From Halobacteriovoraceae bacterium (GTDB lineage Bacteria; Bdellovibrionota; Bacteriovoracia; Bacteriovoracales; Bacteriovoracaceae), in the NCBI GenBank assembly GCA_002713145.1, contig PAVS01000016.1:1-64000 (forward strand): a stretch of 64,000 bases of DNA, given 5' to 3'. Shown in pieces: positions 1-7,369 of the stretch. Below the pieces are notes generated by a model that was not told the DNA's origin, ran no database searches, and saw only the letters and a program-made list of their open reading frames with translations. Position 1 is the stretch's first letter. Each line of letters starts with the position of its first letter. The position numbers and the translations under genes were made by a program.

Positions 1-25
1 CTTCTTTGTAGCGAATCATTCCCAT
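1..25 (-). CDS. Start of an unidentified gene running off the left edge
   Basis: Only eight codons are visible, reading MGMIRYKE from an ATG at 25. They follow a GGAG (36-33) at seven bases and a strong promoter just upstream. The fragment is too short for identification. The promoter and ribosome site make a real gene likely. Confidence 0.4.
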
Positions 26-41
26 AAATTGACTCCTTTAG

Positions 42-75
42 TTGGTATTATAGTACCAATTTTTATGTGAGTAAA
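42..75 (-). promoter_or_regulatory. Sigma70-like promoter with an overlapping inverted-repeat operator
   Basis: On the minus strand TTTACT (75-70) and a perfect TATAAT (52-47) are 17 bp apart. The -10 sits inside the inverted repeat TTGGTA-N6-TACCAA (42-59), which suggests repression of the gene starting at 25. The regulator is unknown. Confidence 0.6.
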
Positions 76-91
76 TTTGGGGGGCAGGTCA

Positions 92-112
92 GAGGTGTTT
101 GTGAGGTGTTTG
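92..112. repeat. Pair of GAGGTGTTTG direct repeats
   Basis: GAGGTGTTTG occurs at 92-101 and 103-112, an 11-bp period (about one helical turn), immediately beside the nested dyad element A. It may be a protein-binding pair. Function is not known. Confidence 0.4.
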
Positions 113-135
113 GTTGTACATAGTAAAATTTATTT

Positions 136-264
136 TGCTCGCCATATCGTTAAAATTATTAACTTTTTTTGCGCTCCGAATTTGACTCCCCCCCTCTCAC
201 TAAGTTCTATGGGTGGAGTCACATTCTCCGCGCTAATAATATAAATTAAATCGTAAGGCGAGCA
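136..264. repeat. Nested inverted-repeat element A
   Basis: Three concentric arms: TGCTCGCC (136-143) with GGCGAGCA (257-264), GCGC (171-174) with GCGC (230-233), and TGACTCC (183-189) with GGAGTCA (215-221). Read on the minus strand, the inner loop is homologous to elements B (40958) and C (41257): GACTCC, then a CATAGAAC-type block, then GTGAGAG, then GGAGTC. It lies just upstream of the operon that ends in the integrase, with its core reading away from the integrase, as in B and C. Confidence 0.75.
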
Positions 265-283
265 TATAAGTATGGAGGAAATT

Positions 284-652
284 ATGGAAAACAATGAAGT
301 AGATGTAATAAAAAAAAGAGGAAGAAAACCTAAAAATCATAAGAAGGAATTTGAGTTAAACAAGGAACAAACAAAGTTTTTTGTAGATATGAGTAATGAA
401 AAAGAAAGTCTTGATATGATTTTTGGTTTCCTTCTTAAATGTAATGAAAAGAATTACGGTAAACCAATTCTTTTCAAAGACCTATGTCTTTATTCTGTTA
501 GCAAGCTCACTGATAAAGACATTGAAAAAATTCAAGAGCGAAGCTTAAGTAAAATGGAGAAAATCCATAGGACTCTAGAAGAGTACAACAAAAAGCATAA
601 TCTAAGCTTAAGCCTTGAGGAATTTTTAATTAAGAAGCTTGGTATTAATTAA
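284..652 (+). CDS. Hypothetical basic protein with an AT-hook-like N-terminus
   Basis: A 122-residue, lysine- and glutamate-rich, mostly helical protein. Residues 11-16 read RGRKPK, which resembles an AT-hook, so minor-groove DNA binding is possible. No family is recognised. The ATG at 284 is preferred over the one at 272 because GGAGG at 274-278 lies six bases before it. It is the first gene of the operon leading to ssb, excisionase and integrase, and it starts 20 bp after nested element A. A regulator or accessory replication protein of the element is possible, but this is inference. Confidence 0.65.
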   Translation: MENNEVDVIKKRGRKPKNHKKEFELNKEQTKFFVDMSNEKESLDMIFGFLLKCNEKNYGKPILFKDLCLYSVSKLTDKDIEKIQERSLSKMEKIHRTLEEYNKKHNLSLSLEEFLIKKLGIN

Positions 653-665
653 CAAAGGAAGATCG

Positions 666-977
666 ATGGAAAGTGCGAAGAAAATTTTATTTATTGGCAG
701 GCTAGGTAAAAACCCAGAACTTAAGTACACACCTAAGCAAACTCCAGTGTGTTACCTGTCTATAGCTGTAAACAATGAGAAAGATGATAAGGCTGAATGG
801 AATCGTGTAGTTGTCTGGGGTAAGCAAGCTGAACTGGCAAACCAATACTTAAAGAAGGGTAACGAAGTTTTTGTGCAGGGCCGTAAGGAATTGAAATTCT
901 ACGAATGTAAAAAAGGCGGGGGGATGAAAAGCTATGAAGAAGTTAATGCACGATTAATTGGTTTTTCAAATCTCTAA
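666..977 (+). CDS. ssb: Single-stranded DNA-binding protein, short SSB-like
   Basis: The 103-residue product has the SSB OB-fold pattern: an opening LFIGRLGKNPELKYT strand pair, then VCYLSIAVN, then EWNRVVVWGKQAELANQYLKKG, then VQGR. It ends after the OB fold and lacks the acidic C-terminal tail through which chromosomal SSBs recruit partners. The ATG at 666 follows AAGGA at 656-660. Its place between a hypothetical gene and excisionase/integrase genes suggests it serves the single-stranded stage of a mobile element's life cycle. Confidence 0.85.
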   Translation: MESAKKILFIGRLGKNPELKYTPKQTPVCYLSIAVNNEKDDKAEWNRVVVWGKQAELANQYLKKGNEVFVQGRKELKFYECKKGGGMKSYEEVNARLIGFSNL

Positions 978-990
978 AAAGGAGCTTAAT

Positions 991-1248
991 GTGCAAAATA
1001 ATATTAAAATTTTTGATAACAATTCAGGCACATCATGCTACCATAAAGACTCTGAGAGAATATCCTCTCAGAGTTTGTTCTTTGAAAATTTAATATGGGG
1101 AATAGATGATGTATGTCATTTCACTAAGTACGCTAAGGGAACAGTTTATAACTTAGTAAGCCAAGGTGAAATACCATACAGGAGAGGACGCAAAAGAAAG
1201 CTGGTTTTCATACCTAGTGAAATCATTAATTGGTTTAAAGGAGAATGA
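991..1248 (+). CDS. Excisionase-like helix-turn-helix protein
   Basis: An 85-residue protein whose C-terminal half (WGIDDVCHFTKYAKGTVYNL, then GEIPYRRGRKRKLVFIPSEI) is a winged helix of the MerR-like HTH_17/excisionase type. The N-terminal 35 residues are polar and unassigned. The start is taken as the GTG at 991 because AAAAAGGAG ends six bases before it; an in-frame ATG at 958 would overlap ssb. The integrase begins within three bases of its stop. The family usually directs excision or represses the integrase promoter. Confidence 0.75.
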   Translation: MQNNIKIFDNNSGTSCYHKDSERISSQSLFFENLIWGIDDVCHFTKYAKGTVYNLVSQGEIPYRRGRKRKLVFIPSEIINWFKGE

Positions 1249-1250
1249 AA

Positions 1251-2490
1251 ATGGCAAAGAAGAATTACAAAAAGATTAAAGGTGCTGTAGGTATTTACCA
1301 AAACATCTCAACCAAACACTACCTTGCTGAAAAGAAAATAAAAGGTAAAAACCATAATGCTACCTTTAAGACTCTTTACGAAGCAAAGCAATGGAGAGAG
1401 AAATATGACGGTACAGAAGATAGTTTATTAGTCGCACCAGAGCGTTCACATCATGCGACCTTAAAAGAAGTATGGGAAGTCATGCAAAGAGATCACTTCC
1501 CTACCCTTGCAACAAGCACTAAAATGATCTGGAGAAGAAGGTACAAGCTTCTAGAGATAATAGAACATCTTCCTATGGATCAAATCACACCTTCAAGAAT
1601 TACTTCATGGGTTCAACACTGGGCAAATGAATTTTCTCAAGATGAATACCAAGAACAAAGAGGAAACGCTAGAAGGTGTAATCTTAATAATGAAATCAAC
1701 ATGTTTGTTACTATTTTTAACTGGTATAAGCAAAGTGAAACGTTTGAGAAAGAAGCTCTTTTTTTAACTAACCCTATAAAGAGAAAACATAGAGCTTTAG
1801 GTTTTATAAAGCCTGTCCCTGATAAGAAAAAACAGATCAGTCTTGAAGATGCTTACATCTTTTTTGAATATTTGAAACCATTGTACAAACAAATGGCGAT
1901 GCTTCAATTTTTTTTGTGCAGCGAGGATTGGAGAAATTGCAGGCTTACAATGGTCCAATATCGACATTAAGAACAAAAGGATGTTGATTAAGCACACAGT
2001 TGTTTGGGATAGTCATAAAATGTTTTTAGAGCTTAAGCCTTTTCCAAAAAACAAAGAGCCTAGACCTGTTTTTATCACAGATGAAATATTGGAAATTTTA
2101 GAACAAAGAAAAGTTTTTAAAGAACGTAAATGTGATTATGTTTTCCATGTTGAAGAAAATCCTATCAATTATGGGGCTGTTTTAGTCAACTACAGAAATG
2201 CTCAAAGAAAAAGTGGGGTTCCTTATACGGGAACCCATATTCTTAGGCATGGAATGGCCAAACTAGCTAGACAAGTTGGAGGCGGCTTAGATGCAGTTAT
2301 GGCTATGACAGGACATAAGGACATTAAACTTGCTGACCACTACTCTAAATGCACAGAAGACGATCAGAGAGAGTTTTCTGAAAAAATTATGGAACATATT
2401 AGAGAAAGTAGAAGCAGTGGTTCTAAAGAGACTACAAGTTTTCAGAATGTTATTTCACTATCTCAATATAAAAGTGGTACAAATGGTTAA
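1251..2490 (+). pseudogene. Tyrosine recombinase interrupted by a +1 frameshift in a T8 run
   Basis: The first part (1251-1970) carries an arm-binding-type N-terminus and a core-binding domain. The second (1981-2490) carries the catalytic HILRH, the GHKD box and the nucleophile in DHYSK. The frame breaks at eight T at 1908-1915. Removing one T restores the catalytic-arginine motif AARIGEIAGLQWSNID, and the two halves join into about 410 residues. It is either inactive or made by slippage on the T tract; a homopolymer read error is also possible. GGAG at 1240-1243 favours the ATG at 1251 over 1245. Confidence 0.8.
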
Positions 2491-2494
2491 TAAT

Positions 2495-2524
2495 GGTCGG
2501 ATTAAGGTCGGGTTCGGTCGGATT
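2495..2524. repeat. Three in-phase 9-bp repeats after the integrase
   Basis: GGTCGGATT (2495-2503), GGTCGGGTT (2506-2514) and GGTCGGATT (2516-2524) start 11 and 10 bp apart, so they face the same side of the helix. Placed between the integrase stop and the mutM-like fragment, they look like arm-type integrase or excisionase sites. Confidence 0.5.
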
Positions 2525-2576
2525 GAAAGAAAAATAACCAAATCGATCGAAGTAATTTAAGATAGTTAGGAGCTAT

Positions 2577-2639
2577 ATGCCGGAGTTACCCGATATATAT
2601 ATTGAGAATTCTAGGAATTTAATAAAAACAACAAACTAG
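2577..2639 (+). pseudogene. Isolated 5' end of an Fpg/MutM/Nei-type glycosylase gene
   Basis: A 20-codon frame opens with MPELPDIYIENS, the invariant N-terminus of Fpg/Nei glycosylases in which Pro2 and Glu3 are catalytic. It then hits TAG at 2637. TAGGAG lies just before the ATG at the right distance. The rest of a glycosylase is missing here; a mutM body lacking a start codon lies at 11016. The fragment is either an attachment-site remnant at the mutM 5' end or a relic of a second Fpg-family gene. Confidence 0.55.
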
Positions 2640-2762
2640 CGATGGATACAGGGCTTTTGCCCGTTTTCTTTTTTCACTATATTTCATTTTGTTTAATCAT
2701 TTTTCACAAAAAACATGAATTGGCTGGCTTGTGGCTGGCTTTAACAAGTAAAGGGAAATGTC

Positions 2763-2909
2763 ATGAGAATATTAAACACATTTAACAAAATAATTATAAT
2801 ATCAGTTAATTCTTACATCCGTGTTTTTACATTGAAGTTCTTAGAAGCTGTATATCTTCTAGTTAAGATCTATATTATTGTTACTCTAGCAAACTACTTT
2901 CTAGTTTGA
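2763..2909 (+). CDS. Small hydrophobic protein, possible
   Basis: A 48-codon frame starting MRILNTFNK and ending LANYFLV is rich in Ile, Val and Leu and could span the membrane once or twice. AAAGGGAAA precedes the ATG at a workable distance. It stands alone on the plus strand beside the end of the efflux operon. No family is recognised, and AT-rich DNA readily yields such frames. Confidence 0.35.
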   Translation: MRILNTFNKIIIISVNSYIRVFTLKFLEAVYLLVKIYIIVTLANYFLV

Positions 2910-2917
2910 ATCAGTAA

Positions 2918-3268
2918 TTAAAGATTTTGGGAATTAATAAATGTTATAAATGAGCTATGAATAAAGTACCCACAAAATAGAAATAATATGCCTAGGCCAT
3001 AGCAATTCCAAAAACCTAGTTCAAACTTTTTAGCAAAAAGAAACGGTAAAAAGAAAGTAAGGCTTATTGGAATAGCAATGAATATACTTTTTGCATATTC
3101 TACAGACTGTGCGGAATCCCTCCACTCAATTTGTGAAAATGCAAGTGCAATCAAAGTGGTAAGAGGCAAGGCGGTCAAAAAACCCGCCAAGCCTGTCTTT
3201 TTTCCTGACAACCAGGAAACAAAACTTATTATTATAGCTGATGCTAAAATTTTAAGAACAAAAGTCAT
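2918..3268 (-). CDS. DUF3147-like inner-membrane protein
   Basis: The 116-residue protein has about four hydrophobic helices and the pattern of DUF3147 proteins, with an early SGKKTGLAGFLTALPLTTLI stretch followed by FLPFLFAKK. The family has no assigned reaction. It is the last gene of the efflux operon, three bases after the preceding gene, which hints at a helper role in the envelope. Family placement rests on pattern memory. Confidence 0.6.
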   Translation of the reverse strand: MTFVLKILASAIIISFVSWLSGKKTGLAGFLTALPLTTLIALAFSQIEWRDSAQSVEYAKSIFIAIPISLTFFLPFLFAKKFELGFWNCYGLGILFLFCGYFIHSSFITFINSQNL

Positions 3269-3271
3269 CTA

Positions 3272-3715
3272 TTAATCCAACCCGTCAAATGCACCAAATA
3301 AAGCTTTGTCACCATTTAATACTCTAATATCAATATTGAAAGGAACTCTCTTATTTTTTGGCCTAGCACCTTGATAGAATTTACCGCTCTTATCTTTTTT
3401 TAACGTAAACGTTTTTTCTTTTCCACGCTCAATTTGAACTGCTTGCATCTCACCTGCAAAAGAAGAAAGATCAATTGCTTTCATATTTGTATCGTAAATA
3501 TAAACTTTTGTACTTAGGTCTCTAGAGTCGTGAACAAGCTCTCCCTTGTACAGCATTTCAGCTTTACGACCTTTTTTGACGTCTAAGGCACTAATGATAG
3601 CAGCCACTTTCCCTCCATTCATGCTTTCGTCTTTAAGTGCAGGTCCATGTCCCTCATCATGAGCAAAGCTCAAGAAACTTGTTAAAATTAATAATACTGA
3701 TAATTGAATTTTCAT
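3272..3715 (-). CDS. Exported protein of unknown function, efflux operon
   Basis: A 147-residue protein with a signal peptide cleaved near SFLSFA. The mature start HDEGHG could bind metal. The rest is a soluble, probably beta-rich domain (VYIYDTNMKAIDL, RVPFNIDIRVLN). No family is recognised. It sits between a TolC-like gene and DUF3147 in a tightly spaced operon, so a periplasmic metal-sensing or carrier role is reasonable but unproven. Confidence 0.7.
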   Translation of the reverse strand: MKIQLSVLLILTSFLSFAHDEGHGPALKDESMNGGKVAAIISALDVKKGRKAEMLYKGELVHDSRDLSTKVYIYDTNMKAIDLSSFAGEMQAVQIERGKEKTFTLKKDKSGKFYQGARPKNKRVPFNIDIRVLNGDKALFGAFDGLD

Positions 3716-3728
3716 ACATCCTCCGATT

Positions 3729-4949
3729 TTATGGTAAGTATCTATCTTCTTTTCTTTGTGACCTAGTTAATCTACTTGTATCTCTAGCTGGTACATTTTT
3801 ATCTAGGTTGTTATAAATTCCAGCTTTAGTTAGCCGCTCTTTCGTAGCTTGTAAGTATTCATTTTGCACGGTGGTGGCTATATTCTGAGTACTAAAAGTT
3901 AAATTATCATCAAGGATTTCGATAAAATCATCGATGTCTAAAACTCCTAAAAGCTTATAATCTATTAAAATCTGCTCTCTTCTATTGCTAGTAGATCTTA
4001 ATGCCTTATTTAAAAGTGCTTGCTGGGCTTCTACCTTATTAACTTGTACGCTAACAGCTTGATATTTAGAAACCAAAGCTTGAAGTTGTTGCTCTCTTCG
4101 AATTTCAATTTCATCACGCTTATAGGTTGAAATCTGGTTTCTTGCAAAATACCCTAATCCAAAGCCTTCACCAGAAATATCTAAAAAACTCCAAAACCTG
4201 GCTCTTCTTGAATATTTTGATGCTACTATTAGGTCGTCAAGAGACTGAAGTTCAGATGATGCCGAAATCACATTATCTCTATTCCAATCTAGCACATTAG
4301 ATTCTCTGCTTGTCTGATAATCTATTGTAGTTAGCTCTGGAGACTCACTAGTATTTATCAATTTATTCATTTCAATAAGAAATACTTGAACAATAGAATC
4401 GATATTTATTTTATCATTTTGAAGAGAATAGAGCTTGGACTCTATACGAGCATAAGTTCCTTTAGGCAATTCACCAATTCGCTCGCGAAACTGAATTGAA
4501 CGAGACAAACTTTCTAAGTCAGTTATAGCTAAATTTAATACGTCTCGTGTTAAGTACGCTTTTTTAAGTGATAAATATAGCTCATCGGCCATAAGTAGTA
4601 GATTGCCCCTCATCGATACATATGCGTGCTTTTGGGCTTGATAATACATCTTTGATTCATTCCACTTATACCATCTAGAAGGCATCATAAAACCTAATAG
4701 ATTAGACATCCCGCTCAATAATCCTAGTGGACCTGAAATAGCGGTATTAACCACAGTTTCTATGTTTAAGCTTGGAATAATTCTACCCAAAGATTCATCG
4801 ATCTGAGCACGAGCAGTTTGAACCTGTAACAACTCGATCTGTGTATTCAAATCTTTTTCTTCAAATACTTTCATCCACTCTGAGTGATTATAAACACGAG
4901 CGTGAGTAAAAGTTGAAAAAAGTATTGTTATTAAAAATAGTATTTTCAT
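3729..4949 (-). CDS. TolC-like outer-membrane protein, second of the operon
   Basis: 406 residues with a signal peptide and long amphipathic helical stretches typical of outer-membrane efflux channels (for example EIEIRREQQLQALVSKYQAV). It is more diverged than the TolC-type protein at 6083 and lacks clear family signatures. The start overlaps the upstream lipoprotein gene by four bases, so translation is probably coupled. It could be a second exit duct or an accessory helical protein. Confidence 0.6.
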   Translation of the reverse strand: MKILFLITILFSTFTHARVYNHSEWMKVFEEKDLNTQIELLQVQTARAQIDESLGRIIPSLNIETVVNTAISGPLGLLSGMSNLLGFMMPSRWYKWNESKMYYQAQKHAYVSMRGNLLLMADELYLSLKKAYLTRDVLNLAITDLESLSRSIQFRERIGELPKGTYARIESKLYSLQNDKINIDSIVQVFLIEMNKLINTSESPELTTIDYQTSRESNVLDWNRDNVISASSELQSLDDLIVASKYSRRARFWSFLDISGEGFGLGYFARNQISTYKRDEIEIRREQQLQALVSKYQAVSVQVNKVEAQQALLNKALRSTSNRREQILIDYKLLGVLDIDDFIEILDDNLTFSTQNIATTVQNEYLQATKERLTKAGIYNNLDKNVPARDTSRLTRSQRKEDRYLP

Positions 4950-5425
4950 TCTACTCTCTCTAGTTCTAGCTCTGCAACATCACCCTTTATTGTACTCAGC
5001 AATACAGCATCTACCATTTCTCCAGTGGCATCCCCCTTTAGGGTAAGTTTGTCGTTTAACTCAAGTGAAATTTTTTGGGTGTCTTGATCATAACTTCCAC
5101 CAGTTATCCCATAGGATACGATAAAATTATCATCACTTAAAATTCTCTCAAATACTTTCAGCGAACCATTTAGTTTAGCATCAAGGGCCAATCCCGTTAC
5201 AGGATCTTCATCTTGTACTACACGGATATTTAGCTCAACGAGATACTTAGAATTATCTTCTACTAAGTACATGACCCCTGAATATGTACCGGCTACAGTG
5301 TCATATGCAGTTGTAAGGGCTTCAAGTCTTTGTCTTTGTTTAATTTCACTTTTTTCTTGATCAGTTGACTTTGGTCTCCCGCAAGAAATTATGAATACTA
5401 TCAATAATAAATTTAATTTTTTCAT
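4946..5425 (-). CDS. Lipoprotein of unknown function
   Basis: 159 residues starting MKKLNLLLIVFIISCGRPK, a clear lipobox with Cys at about position 15. The mature part is beta-rich and reads like a small lipid- or ligand-binding barrel (TYSGVMYLVEDNSKYLVELN). It overlaps both neighbours by four bases (ATGA junctions) within the efflux operon. No family is recognised. Confidence 0.75.
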   Translation of the reverse strand: MKKLNLLLIVFIISCGRPKSTDQEKSEIKQRQRLEALTTAYDTVAGTYSGVMYLVEDNSKYLVELNIRVVQDEDPVTGLALDAKLNGSLKVFERILSDDNFIVSYGITGGSYDQDTQKISLELNDKLTLKGDATGEMVDAVLLSTIKGDVAELELERVE

Positions 5426-6099
5426 AATAAAACTCCAAAGTTTGCACTAATTTTCTGACCATCAATATCATCTTCTCCATTGATGCTAGCAAAATCAGTT
5501 AACCTGAATGACAATGTGTAGTCTAATGACCATGAATCTGGAAAAGAATCTTTCTTATCGAAAATCAAATCTACACCAACGCCAAGTTCTCTTTCTGTAA
5601 AACTTTCATCTGCGCTAACTTCTTTAACATCTCCTCGCTGAGAAAAGTAAGAATAACCAAGTCCTGCAAAAAAGTGAGGCTTTATATTTAGCTTAGAATA
5701 GAAAGTTTTTCCTATATCCATTCCTAAATACAAATCAAATAGATTTAAATCTGCATACCCATTAGCACCTAAATCATTGTACTTGGTAAAGTATCCTAGA
5801 TGAGAATAGATTGAAGTCTCTAGGTTTTCATCAGTTAATAAATAGGCATAGTGAATATTTAAACCTGGCATATTTTGCTGATCCAACGAAAACTGAGTAT
5901 CTTTAGAATTTAGAGTCAGATTATTAACATTCTTAGAAGCTACCCCTATTTGAAAGAGATGGTTCTTTTCTGAAGCTAACTCTTCTGTACTCTCATCAAT
6001 TAAGTCTTCATTGATTTGCCAGTTAACATTTGCCCCTGCAAAAGTTGAACTAGCTAGAATCAGGGTAAACACTGTCCCTAATTTAATTAAATTTAACAC
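5422..6099 (-). CDS. Outer-membrane beta-barrel protein
   Basis: About 225 residues: signal peptide (ending near STFAGA), then alternating strands with aromatic ends (HYAYLLTDENLETSIYSHLG, FFAGLGYSYF) typical of an eight-stranded barrel. The start is set at GTG 6099 because GAGGAGG (6112-6106) stands six bases before it; a TTG at 6114 would also be in frame. It overlaps the 3' end of the upstream TolC-like gene. It may be an added outer-membrane factor of the efflux machine. Confidence 0.7.
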   Translation of the reverse strand: MLNLIKLGTVFTLILASSTFAGANVNWQINEDLIDESTEELASEKNHLFQIGVASKNVNNLTLNSKDTQFSLDQQNMPGLNIHYAYLLTDENLETSIYSHLGYFTKYNDLGANGYADLNLFDLYLGMDIGKTFYSKLNIKPHFFAGLGYSYFSQRGDVKEVSADESFTERELGVGVDLIFDKKDSFPDSWSLDYTLSFRLTDFASINGEDDIDGQKISANFGVLL

Positions 6100-7369
6100 C
6101 GGAAACCTCCTCAAGATCTAATTTAGCAAAAAGAAATTCTTTTTTCGCCAAGATCAAATCTTTTTCAAAATTCATGAGTCTATCTCTTGCACTAACAAGA
6201 TCGAGAGAATTCTTAACTCCCCTTTTGTACTCACTCATTACATTATTAAAATATTTCTTTGCACTTTTTACATTCTCCTCAGCTAGGTCAACTTGCCTAT
6301 GAATGTTCTCCATTTTTTCATTATGGTGAAGAACATCTATTTCGAGGGCCTTATTAAGTTTCGTTAGATTTAATTTTTCTTGAACAAGCTTCGCCTTCTC
6401 ACTAGAAACTTTAGCGGTTTTTGCTCCTCCATCAAATAAAGGAATATCTACATAAACTCCAACCAGTCCTTCAAGAGAGTCTTCAGTATATTTTTCATCA
6501 TATCTCATCTTCCCATAGCGTCCTGCGAGATAAACCTTTGGCAAACTTCTTGACTTAGCTTCAGCTAACTTAAAGTTTAGCGAACGGACTCTATTATTCG
6601 ATCTTGATATATCTAGATTTTGTTTTTCTGCGGCTTTGATAAGTTCTTTGATATCAACATGAAAATGCTCATGCTTAATTTCATCAACTAGCTCTATAAC
6701 CGTATCATGATCAATCAATGTTAACTTTCTAATATTATCTTTGGTATGTTGGAACATTTCTTGGAATTGTAATTTTTTATCTTTAAGAGTTGCATCTCGC
6801 ATACTAATTTCTAGGACATCCGCATTACCTACAAGGCCTTGATTAAACCTTCTTTTTACTTGAGACCTAAGAGTTTTATTAAATTTTAATTCATCCTCAA
6901 TTATATCCAGTACTTTTTTGTAATAGAGAGCTTGATAGTATTGCTTTTTAAGTTCACGGCGAAGATAAGCTTCTGAATAACTAGAAATTTTGACTTGTTC
7001 AGATCTAAGAGATTTAAGAGCATCTATTTTGTTAGCAGTAGCACCAAAACTATAAAGATTATATTTGAGTCTAAGTTCAGCTACAAAATTGTTGTTTGAG
7101 ATTTCAGGCTCTGATTGTGAATCTACTTTTTCACCACCAAAGACTGCATTTATCTTTGGGTAAAATTCACTATTAGTATTTTTAATCTGGGCATCTAGCT
7201 CCAATACCTTAGCTTTATTAATTTCACCCAAAATATTGTTTTTCTTTGCCATCTCCATGAGTTCATCAAATTTATAAACCTTCGCCATAGCTATATAATT
7301 ACCGAAGTTAAATATGATACTTATGCCTAATATAAATTTACATATGCGTATTAAATTAAAAATCTTCAC
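6083..7369 (-). CDS. TolC/CusC-family outer-membrane efflux channel
   Basis: 428 residues with a signal-anchor-like N-terminus and two repeats of the outer-membrane efflux protein fold, including LVEISMRDATLKD-type helical repeats and a second repeat with YKRGVKNSLDLVSARDRL, the family's C-terminal hallmark. It forms the exit duct for the RND pump encoded just upstream, whose 3' end it overlaps by 14 bases. Substrate is probably a metal cation. Confidence 0.85.
   Translation of the reverse strand: MKIFNLIRICKFILGISIIFNFGNYIAMAKVYKFDELMEMAKKNNILGEINKAKVLELDAQIKNTNSEFYPKINAVFGGEKVDSQSEPEISNNNFVAELRLKYNLYSFGATANKIDALKSLRSEQVKISSYSEAYLRRELKKQYYQALYYKKVLDIIEDELKFNKTLRSQVKRRFNQGLVGNADVLEISMRDATLKDKKLQFQEMFQHTKDNIRKLTLIDHDTVIELVDEIKHEHFHVDIKELIKAAEKQNLDISRSNNRVRSLNFKLAEAKSRSLPKVYLAGRYGKMRYDEKYTEDSLEGLVGVYVDIPLFDGGAKTAKVSSEKAKLVQEKLNLTKLNKALEIDVLHHNEKMENIHRQVDLAEENVKSAKKYFNNVMSEYKRGVKNSLDLVSARDRLMNFEKDLILAKKEFLFAKLDLEEVSGVKFN

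Larger units (their letters stand above)
1..2592. mobile_element. Right end of an integrative element with a decayed integrase
   Basis: A plus-strand operon of a small hypothetical gene, an SSB-like gene, an excisionase-like gene and a tyrosine recombinase is followed by in-phase 9-bp repeats and a mutM-like 5' end. This is the usual order at the integrase end of an island. The left limit is not visible; the gene at 1-25 may already be chromosomal. Confidence 0.5.

Noticed and set aside
2720-2743. GGCTGGCTT tandem repeat as an att site
   Set aside because: Two 9-bp copies two bases apart with no counterpart near 11 kb; no link to either element end.
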